From positions 1 through 47,621 of the forward strand of contig VBJR01000041.1 in assembly GCA_005880175.1 (NCBI GenBank): DNA of 47,621 nt. The letters are read 5' to 3'. The stretch's first letter is position 1. Every line of letters begins with the position of its first letter. The translations under genes and the position numbers were made by a program. Under the pieces are notes generated by a model. It did not search any database. It saw nothing but the letters and a program-made list of their open reading frames with translations, and was not told where the DNA came from. Origin of the DNA: Chloroflexota bacterium (GTDB lineage: Bacteria; Chloroflexota; Dormibacteria; Dormibacterales; Dormibacteraceae). Of the stretch, positions 42,197 through 47,621 are shown piece after piece.

Positions 42197-42415
42197 GCCG
42201 GAAGGAGAGAGAAGAGATCTGCTTCAGTGCCTCCAGCTTGGCAGGCCCGGGGCCGCGGAACCTCTGGTGACCCACACGAAGGAGCCTGGCCGGACCTGAT
42301 GTGGTGACGGGGAGACGGCGACCGTCGTGAGTACTTGACGCTCGCTTTCGGACTCCGCTGCACACCGCTTATCATGCAAAGGTCACTGTCACTTGCTCAG
42401 GGGAGGAGGAACGAC

Positions 42416-42646
42416 GTGCCCGAGGATGACGAGGACGACCGAACGTACAAGGTCGTCGTCAACCACGAGGAGCAGTACTCGATCTGGTTCGCGGACCGGG
42501 AGCCGCCCGAGGGTTGGCGCGAGGTGGGCAAGCAGGGGCCCAAGAAGGAGTGCCTGGCCTACATCAACGAGGTCTGGACCGACATGCGCCCGCTGAGCCT
42601 CCGCAAGCAGATGGAGGAGGCCGCGAGCCGGCAGCAGGCGGACTAG
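42416..42646 (+). CDS. MbtH-like protein (stand-alone)
   Basis: The 76-residue product has the MbtH signature: [44 protein letters not shown]. The usual Trp-Pro after S-x-W is Trp-Phe (SIWFAD). MbtH proteins bind and activate adenylation domains of nonribosomal peptide synthetases. No NRPS is in the window, but a phosphopantetheinyl transferase is two genes away. GTG 42416 has an excellent ribosome site, GGGGAGGAGGA. The C-terminus carries a short acidic/basic tail. Confidence 0.9.
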   Translation: MPEDDEDDRTYKVVVNHEEQYSIWFADREPPEGWREVGKQGPKKECLAYINEVWTDMRPLSLRKQMEEAASRQQAD

Positions 42647-42703
42647 GCGGCGGGGGAGTCGCCCCTCCCCCTCGGCCCGTCCGCGTTGTGCGAGCATGTC
42701 GGC

Positions 42704-43084
42704 GTGAGTTTTCTGATCCGGGTGCTGCTGGGCCTGGTGGTGATCGCCCTCGCGTTCCTGGTGACCACCAGGATCGTGCCGGGGATCCAGGTCCACGGCG
42801 GCGCCACCGACTACCTGATCGTCGCCGTGGTGTTCGGCCTCGTCAACGGGATCCTGGGGCCGGTGCTGCGATTGGTGACCCTGCCGCTGAGCATCCTCAC
42901 CCTGGGCCTGTTCATGCTGGTCCTGAACGCGCTCCTGCTGGCGCTGGCCGCGTACCTGGTGCCGGCCCTCACGATCGACGGCTTCCTGAGCGCGTTCATC
43001 GGCGCCATCATCATCGGGCTGGTCTCCTGGGTGCTGAACCAGGTGCTGGCCCAGCCGATCGAGCGAGCCCTCAAACCCCGCTGA
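42704..43084 (+). CDS. Small membrane protein (phage-holin-4/YvlD-like)
   Basis: The 126-residue protein has four hydrophobic helices with the family pattern FLIRVLLGLVVIALAFLVT, FGLVNGILGPVLRLVTLPLSILTLGLFMLVLNALLL and a final IGAIIIGLVSWVLNQVL. Members of this group are common, poorly understood membrane proteins. GTG 42704 is chosen since the first helix begins right after it. Its 3' end overlaps the convergent phosphopantetheinyl transferase gene by 14 bases. Confidence 0.82.
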   Translation: MSFLIRVLLGLVVIALAFLVTTRIVPGIQVHGGATDYLIVAVVFGLVNGILGPVLRLVTLPLSILTLGLFMLVLNALLLALAAYLVPALTIDGFLSAFIGAIIIGLVSWVLNQVLAQPIERALKPR

Positions 43085-43727
43085 CGCCGGCCGGCACGAC
43101 GACCGCGGTGAAGAGCCGCTCGTCGCCGACCGCGAAGCGGCCGGGAAGCGGGTTCCATGGGAAGACGTCCCCGGCGCCCGCAAGGAGGATCCGCGCGCTG
43201 AAGCAGCCCCGCTCGGGATCGACCGTGAGGTCGGCGTCCTCGTAGCCCAGCCAGCGCTGGGTCACGGGGTACCACGCCTTGTACACCGACTCCTTGGCGC
43301 TGAAGACGAGCGTGCCCCAGTGGCCGCCCGGCAGCGCGGCCGTCCAGCGCCGCTCGGCGTCGGTGCACACGAGCTCGGCGACGCCGTCGGGGAGCGGCGC
43401 CCGGACCTCGGCGTCGATGCCGAGGCTGCGCACGTCCGCGGTGCGGGCGACGGCCGCCGCGCAGTAGCCCCGGCAGTGGGTGATCGCGCCCACGACGCCC
43501 GGCGGCCAGAGCGGCTCCCGGCGGGGCCCCGCCAGGATGGGCGAGGCGGGCAGGCCGAGCTGCTCCAGCGCCCGGCGGGCGCACGCCCGGCCGGCGGCGA
43601 ACTCGCGGCGCCGCTTGTCGACCGCCCGGGCCACCAGCGGCTCCTCCTCGGGCAGAAGTGGCGCCGTCCAGTCGCCGTCGCGGGCCTCGACGGTCACGAC
43701 GGTGTCGGGCAGCAGGCTCGCGATCAC
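43071..43727 (-). CDS. 4'-phosphopantetheinyl transferase (EntD/Sfp superfamily)
   Basis: The 218-residue protein has the EntD-type pattern: KRRREFAAGRACAR near the N-terminus, SLGIDAEVR (101-109) with the first metal-binding acid, and FSAKESVYKAWYP (142-154), the catalytic W/F-S-x-K-E-x2-x-K motif. It transfers phosphopantetheine from CoA to carrier proteins of NRPS, PKS or siderophore systems. GTG 43727 overlaps the upstream metallophosphatase stop by 4 bases. The pairing with an MbtH-like gene two genes away suggests a secondary-metabolism or siderophore role. Confidence 0.9.
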   Translation of the reverse strand: MIASLLPDTVVTVEARDGDWTAPLLPEEEPLVARAVDKRRREFAAGRACARRALEQLGLPASPILAGPRREPLWPPGVVGAITHCRGYCAAAVARTADVRSLGIDAEVRAPLPDGVAELVCTDAERRWTAALPGGHWGTLVFSAKESVYKAWYPVTQRWLGYEDADLTVDPERGCFSARILLAGAGDVFPWNPLPGRFAVGDERLFTAVVVPAGVSGV

Positions 43728-44542
43728 GGGAAGGGCAGCACCTGGCGCAGCCGCTCGGCGGGCGTCAGGCGCGTCCCGTCCGGGCCGTTGCCGAGCGACA
43801 CCTCCTCGAAGCGGACCTCGTGCCGCCAGGACGTGCGCGGGATGTGCAGGTGGCCGTACACGACGGCCTGCGCGCGGAAGCGCTGGTGCCAATCCTCGGT
43901 CAGCTTCGTGCCGCACCAGAGCGAGAACTGCGGGATGCGGGGCAGGAACACGAGGTCCTGGCGCAGCGGGAAGTGCGAGATCAGGACGGTCGGGTAGCGC
44001 TCGGGGATGGCCGCGAGGCGCTGGACGGTCTGGTCCACGCGGGTCTGGCACCAGGCCTCCCGGGTCGGGTAGGGGTCCGGGTGGAGCAGGAACTCGTCCG
44101 TGCAGACGACGCCGGCGTTCACGGCGGCGTCCAGCGCCTCGGCCTTGGTCGAGCCCGCCGGCCGGAACGTGTAGTCGTACAGCAGGAACAGCGGCGCCAG
44201 CACGACGGACCGGCCGTCCCCGTCGGTCCACTCCGGGTACGGGTCCTCGGGCGTCAGCACGCCCAGGGCCTGGCAGACGTCCACCAGCTGCCGGTACCGG
44301 CCCTCGCCGCGGACCTGGTTGGGGTCGGAGGGCAGCGTCCACAGGTCGTGGTTGCCGGGCACCCACACGAGCTGGCGGAAGCGAGGCCGAAGCGTCCGCA
44401 GCGTCCACTCGAGGTGCGGGATGGTCTCGCCGATGTCGCCGGCCAGGATCAGCCAGTCGTCGGGGTGCGGCGGGATGGCGGCGACGGCGTCTCGTGTGGC
44501 TGCGCTGGCGACGTGCAGGTCGCTGACCGCCAGCAGCTTCAC
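43724..44542 (-). CDS. Calcineurin-like metallophosphoesterase
   Basis: The 272-residue protein shows all metallophosphatase motifs in order: DLH near the N-terminus (LLAVSDLHVA), LAGDIGE, PGNHD, ISHFPL and GHLH. A dinuclear metal centre is expected; the substrate is not evident. The start GTG 44542 is reached by a GTGA overlap from an 11-codon leader with a strong ribosome site. A GTG at 44611 in the same frame is the alternative. It is co-translated with the phosphopantetheinyl transferase. Confidence 0.85.
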   Translation of the reverse strand: MKLLAVSDLHVASAATRDAVAAIPPHPDDWLILAGDIGETIPHLEWTLRTLRPRFRQLVWVPGNHDLWTLPSDPNQVRGEGRYRQLVDVCQALGVLTPEDPYPEWTDGDGRSVVLAPLFLLYDYTFRPAGSTKAEALDAAVNAGVVCTDEFLLHPDPYPTREAWCQTRVDQTVQRLAAIPERYPTVLISHFPLRQDLVFLPRIPQFSLWCGTKLTEDWHQRFRAQAVVYGHLHIPRTSWRHEVRFEEVSLGNGPDGTRLTPAERLRQVLPFP

Positions 44543-44574
44543 CAGCTGCCGGCGAGCCGGTGTGTGCTGCTCAT
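44539..44574 (-). CDS. Possible 11-residue leader peptide
   Basis: ATG 44574, preceded by GGAAGGA, opens an 11-codon frame (MSSTHRLAGSW) whose TGA overlaps the GTG of the metallophosphatase gene. The metallophosphatase start lacks its own ribosome site, so translation of the leader probably delivers ribosomes to it. It could also be the real N-terminal region misread by one frame. Confidence 0.4.
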   Translation of the reverse strand: MSSTHRLAGSW

Positions 44575-44643
44575 GCCCGGTCCTTCCTTCACCAACTCCC
44601 AAGAATGGCACATCCGGGTCCGGCGCCGGGCTACGCTGGTTCC

Positions 44644-44655
44644 TACTCGCGAGTA
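44644..44655. promoter_or_regulatory. Palindrome upstream of acyl-CoA dehydrogenase
   Basis: TACTCGCGAGTA is a perfect 12-bp palindrome 19 bases before ATG 44674 and 6 bases after TACGCT, a possible -10. The position around the transcription start suits a TetR-type repressor of a fatty-acid gene; the binding protein is unknown. Confidence 0.45.
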
Positions 44656-44673
44656 ACCAGGGAGGCAGCGCAC

Positions 44674-45903
44674 ATGGGCATCGACTTCTCCTTTCCCCCC
44701 GAGGTCGAGGACGTCCGCCGGAAGGTCCGGCAGTTCATGGACCGCGAGGTCCGTCCCGCCTCGGAGCGGATGGCCGCGGCCGGCGGCGACCGCTCGGCGT
44801 GGGTCTCGCTGATCGGCGAGCTGCGCCGCAAGGCCAGGGAGGAGTGGGGCCTGTGGTGCCCGCACATGCCCGCCGAGTGGGGTGGCATGGGCCTCGGCCC
44901 GGTGGCGATGGCGGCCGTGTCGGCGGAGGCGGCGCGGGTGGGGATCGGCCCGTTCGTGCTCAACTGCCAGGCGCCCGACGAGGGCAACATGCACACGCTG
45001 CTGCACTGGGGGACTGACGAGCAGAAGGAGCGGTACCTGCGCCCGCTGTGCGAGGGGGCGGCGCGGTCGTGCTTCGCGATGACGGAGCCGGATGTCGCCG
45101 GCTCGGACCCGACGCTGATCCAGACCCGGGCCGACCTGGAGGGCGGGGAGTGGGTCGTCAACGGCCACAAGTGGTTCATCAGCGGGGCCCGGGGCGCGCG
45201 GTTCGCCATCCTGATCGCCCGCACGGAGGACGACCCGGAGGTGCCGCAGGCGGGGAACACGGCCTTCCTGGTCGAGCTGCCGGCGGAGGGCTGGGAGATC
45301 GTGCGCGACGTCGAGACGATGAGCGGCTCGCACAACCACTGCGAGATCCGCATCACGAACCTGCGGCTGCCGGAGTCGGCCGTGCTGGGCGGCCGGGGCA
45401 ACGGCCACCGCCTGGGCCAGGCGCGGCTGGGGCCGGCCCGGCTGGCCCACTGCATGCGCTGGATCGGCCAGGCCGAGACGGCGCTCGAGCTCATGATCGA
45501 GCGGGCGCTGGGCCGGTACGCGCACGGCTCCTACCTGGCCGAGAAGCAGGGCATCCAGTGGCTGATCGCGGACTCGACCATGGAGCTGTACCAGTGCAAG
45601 CTGATGGTCCTGCACGCGGCGTACCTGATCGAGAGCGGGCGGCCCTTCCGCACGCAGGTGTCGATGGCCAAGCACTTCGTGGCGAACTCGCTGTGGCGGA
45701 TCGTGGACCGGGCCATCCAGGTCCACGGCGCGCTCGGCTACTCGACGGACACGCCGCTCGCCGACATGCTCAAGCAGGCCCGGTGGAGCCGGTTCGCGGA
45801 CGGCGCGGACGAGGTGCACCAGATGCAGATCGCGCGGGGCGCGATCGGGGCCTGGCAGGACCAGCGCAGCCTGGCAGCCGCCTTCGGCGACCTCCCGCTC
45901 TGA
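44674..45903 (+). CDS. Acyl-CoA dehydrogenase
   Basis: The 409-residue flavoenzyme has the family layout: N-terminal helical domain, beta domain (CFAMTEPDVAGSDPT and GHKWFISGA), and C-terminal helices ending VHGALGYSTDTPLADMLKQAR and DEVHQMQIARGAIG. It introduces a 2,3 double bond into an acyl-CoA using FAD. The active-site Glu location varies between subgroups and could not be fixed. GGGAGG lies 8 bases before ATG 44674. The gene stands alone after the divergent metallophosphatase operon and is followed by a 140-base gap with no clear gene. Confidence 0.92.
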   Translation: MGIDFSFPPEVEDVRRKVRQFMDREVRPASERMAAAGGDRSAWVSLIGELRRKAREEWGLWCPHMPAEWGGMGLGPVAMAAVSAEAARVGIGPFVLNCQAPDEGNMHTLLHWGTDEQKERYLRPLCEGAARSCFAMTEPDVAGSDPTLIQTRADLEGGEWVVNGHKWFISGARGARFAILIARTEDDPEVPQAGNTAFLVELPAEGWEIVRDVETMSGSHNHCEIRITNLRLPESAVLGGRGNGHRLGQARLGPARLAHCMRWIGQAETALELMIERALGRYAHGSYLAEKQGIQWLIADSTMELYQCKLMVLHAAYLIESGRPFRTQVSMAKHFVANSLWRIVDRAIQVHGALGYSTDTPLADMLKQARWSRFADGADEVHQMQIARGAIGAWQDQRSLAAAFGDLPL

Positions 45904-46047
45904 GCCCGGCGCCGGCACCACGAGGGTGAGCGCGCGTTCATGTTCCGCGCCTCCCCAGGTCCCATAGTGGAAACCACCACGATGACCGACCCCCGCGGCG
46001 ACTCGAACGCAGAGGGGGCCGGAGCGGGCCGTGATCCGCCCGGCGCC

Positions 46048-46245
46048 CTACTCGACGACCTTCAGCGGCGGATGCTCGCGCACCTCCCGGAGCGCGTCCG
46101 CGTCGATGTAGGTCTTCCGGTCCACGCCAGGTGACCGGTACTTCTTCAGGTGCCCGAGGCGCAGCAGTCGGTAGATGGTGGTCCGACTCACGCCTTCCTG
46201 GGCGGCGGCCTGGTCGATCGGCATCAGGTTCGCCAAGTTGCCCAC
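46048..46245 (-). CDS. Small excisionase-like HTH protein
   Basis: The 65-residue protein has a MerR-like HTH_17 fold: MPIDQAAAQEGVSRTTIYRLLRLGHLKKYR, then DRKTYIDADALREV. Such proteins are often excisionases or small regulators of mobile elements. GTG 46245 or ATG 46224 may be the start. It marks the beginning of a lower-GC segment. Confidence 0.75.
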   Translation of the reverse strand: MGNLANLMPIDQAAAQEGVSRTTIYRLLRLGHLKKYRSPGVDRKTYIDADALREVREHPPLKVVE

Positions 46246-46406
46246 ATCGTACCCATTCGAGTGACGTCACCGCGCCATCGTCGCCACCCGTGTAACCCAT
46301 AGATAACACATAACGGCAACACTTGCATTTCAACAACAATCCAGTTAGGGTCCACATTCGAGATTCAGCCCGGCGTGCGAATCGACGCACGAGGAGGAGG
46401 TGGTGC

Positions 46407-46457
46407 ATGGACGCCCGGTATCCGGATCAGCTCATGGATTGGAGGACGTATAGATGA
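46407..46457 (+). CDS. Possible 16-residue leader peptide
   Basis: ATG 46407 has a very strong ribosome site (GAGGAGGAGG) and encodes MDARYPDQLMDWRTYR. Its TGA overlaps the ATG of the next gene (ATGA at 46454), giving translational coupling. The coding DNA also contains the next gene's GGAGGA. Confidence 0.45.
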   Translation: MDARYPDQLMDWRTYR

Positions 46458-46795
46458 GCGCGCGCATGGCTTCGCGCCCCAGGCAGGTGACCGTGTGGTT
46501 CCGGGGCATCCCGTACACGCTCGATCTCGTGCGCTGCCGCCGCGCCCTCGTCGGGCGGCAGGTGGACGGCGAGCTCGACAGCATGGAGAGCCTGGCCAAC
46601 ATGGTGGGGATCAGCCGCAGCACGGCGAGTCGGTTCTTCTCGGGGAAGTGCGGGTCGTGGTGCGTCTTGTGGGAGCGCAGTCGAGTTCGGATGAGTCATG
46701 CGTGCAGGCAGATAGGTGATAGCAGTGATGTCGGGTTGACAGCCGATTGGACAGCCATTGAGGCGGCGCCGGGTGTCCGGCATGAGGCCGTTTAA
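46454..46795 (+). CDS. Small HTH protein
   Basis: The 113-residue protein has an HTH-like segment, SMESLANMVGISRSTASRFFSGKC (about 43-66), preceded by a basic strand-rich N-terminus (RPRQVTVWFRGIPYTLDLVRCRRAL). XRE-like DNA binding is likely. The C-terminal 45 residues do not resemble the regular continuation of XRE proteins. ATG 46454 has GGAGGA 7 bases upstream. Confidence 0.6.
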   Translation: MSARMASRPRQVTVWFRGIPYTLDLVRCRRALVGRQVDGELDSMESLANMVGISRSTASRFFSGKCGSWCVLWERSRVRMSHACRQIGDSSDVGLTADWTAIEAAPGVRHEAV

Positions 46796-46935
46796 ACAGG
46801 GTGTCTCGACCGAAGCAGGATGGGCTTGTTGGGCCGGCCGCACTAGGAAAGATAGGGCGGGAGCGAAGCGAGCGACTTATTGCCAGTCTTGCGGCCGGGT
46901 TCCGGTAGGCGCAGCGCGCCCGCCTCGCTGACTCG

Positions 46936-47586
46936 TTAGTCCTCGGTGCGTGAAAGCGCGGTGAGTTCGTTGTAGGACTTGACAAAGAACTGCCACCACT
47001 CCTGTGGGTCAGTATCTAGTAATGACTGCGCAATCTGCTGGGCGCTGTTGGTCTTGAGCGATGCGATGGCGGACATTTGCCATTCAGTGGTGTTGTATCC
47101 CGCTTCGCGCTCGTATTCTCGACCCTGCACGATAGCTTCGAGCCTGTCAGCGTCCTTGGCGATTACGGCCTCTCGGGTTTCGTGCGACTCGAACTCTTGC
47201 GCTGCATTGCGAATGATGTCGCGTACATCGGATGGCATGCGCTCGGTCTGATGCTGCACCACCAACTCAGGCTTGGCTGTCCGCACGTAAGGCCGCGCCA
47301 CGGATGCGATGTCGCCAATCCTTGACTCGTGATTGTCGTGAATGATGCACAGCGTCACGGTACGGCCAACGTCGGCACCTTCGAGGGCGGCAAGAATCAT
47401 GCCGATCACTGCTGTTCGGAAGATGTGTGAGCCGATTGTCTCGGGTATCGGAACGCCCGGTATGGACCATCCGGCACGCGGATTCTTCTTCAGTGTGCCC
47501 ATCTCGTAGATGTAGCGGCTAACGTCGATCATGCCGCGTACGTCGGGCGTGTCGGTTGGAGGATGGACGGTGTTGCTGACGTACAC
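46936..47586 (-). CDS. HD-domain phosphohydrolase (YfbR/HDDC2-like)
   Basis: The protein (216 residues from GTG 47586) has an HD hydrolase core: GSHIFRTAVIGMILAAL, then CIIHDNHESRIGDI and a later KDADRLEAIVQGREYE, giving H...HD...D. Relatives remove phosphate from deoxynucleoside monophosphates. The reading frame stays open to the window edge (47621), so the true start may lie outside; ATG 47532 (MIDVSRYIYEMG) is where family similarity begins. Codon use is clearly less GC-rich at third positions than elsewhere, suggesting acquisition by transfer. Confidence 0.8.
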   Translation of the reverse strand: MYVSNTVHPPTDTPDVRGMIDVSRYIYEMGTLKKNPRAGWSIPGVPIPETIGSHIFRTAVIGMILAALEGADVGRTVTLCIIHDNHESRIGDIASVARPYVRTAKPELVVQHQTERMPSDVRDIIRNAAQEFESHETREAVIAKDADRLEAIVQGREYEREAGYNTTEWQMSAIASLKTNSAQQIAQSLLDTDPQEWWQFFVKSYNELTALSRTED

Positions 47587-47621
47587 GCCGCTGCCGGAGA
47601 CGGTGAAGATGAACCCCTCCT

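Noticed and set aside
42156..42415. Riboswitch upstream of the MbtH-like gene
   Set aside because: The 260-base gap has a terminator hairpin but none of the conserved cores of riboswitch classes I can recognise.
45940..46134. Small plus-strand open frame after the acyl-CoA dehydrogenase
   Set aside because: No ribosome site or domain, and its 3' half is antisense to the excisionase-like gene.
1..47621. CRISPR array, tRNA, rRNA, integrase or transposase genes
   Set aside because: No regular short repeat-spacer array, cloverleaf, rRNA core sequence or recombinase/transposase motif was found on either strand by reading.

Overview
The window is about 47.6 kb of very GC-rich bacterial DNA, apart from a visibly AT-richer last 1.4 kb. 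A mycothiol ligase (MshC-type), a stand-alone MbtH-like protein, many GTG/TTG starts and several leaderless-looking promoters (TANNNT a few bases before the start codon) point to an actinomycete-like or related high-GC Gram-positive-type organism, probably from soil. I cannot place it more precisely.

Layout. 1-4.4 kb: the 5' end of a secreted protein with a family-2 cellulose-binding module, two CelR/CebR-like operators, a palindromic repeat element, and a MacB/FtsX-like exporter (permease plus tandem ATPase). 4.6-12.4 kb: a secreted Cys-rich protein of unknown function, a LysR regulator, a small repeat protein, a Rieske oxygenase, a MetE-like zinc methyltransferase and a disrupted secreted BNR/sialidase-like gene. 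12.4-24.2 kb: a catabolic island whose enzymes match the lower steps of gallate/protocatechuate meta-cleavage (LigB-type extradiol dioxygenase, two unrelated 4-oxalomesaconate hydratases of GalB and LigJ type, two RraA/CHA-aldolase-like proteins, a RidA-like protein, a DUF6282 hydrolase), interleaved with a Liv-type ABC importer and its lipoprotein receptor. 24.2-30.7 kb: two paralogous solute-binding lipoproteins around a DUF72 gene; the second is translationally coupled to a Cache-GAF histidine kinase and a receiver-only response regulator. 30.7-39.3 kb: a GT87-like membrane protein, a GAF-MarR regulator, an SDR, a ThDP enzyme, an ECF sigma factor fused to its own zinc-finger/transmembrane domain, hisE and mshC. 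39.6-45.9 kb: a disrupted amt, two paralogous ribbon-helix-helix-like proteins, MbtH-like, a small membrane protein, a phosphopantetheinyl transferase, a metallophosphatase and an acyl-CoA dehydrogenase. 46.0-47.6 kb: small HTH proteins and an HD-domain protein, probably of foreign origin.

The likely shared logic of the middle third is uptake of an aromatic or carboxylic compound (Liv system, binding proteins), sensing (binding protein, kinase, receiver) and ring-cleavage catabolism. Four otherwise well-conserved genes (BNR protein, livM, DUF6282, amt) are each broken by a short out-of-frame internal loss. This repeated pattern needs checking against raw reads before biological meaning is given to it. 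No tRNA, rRNA, CRISPR array or transposase gene was seen.
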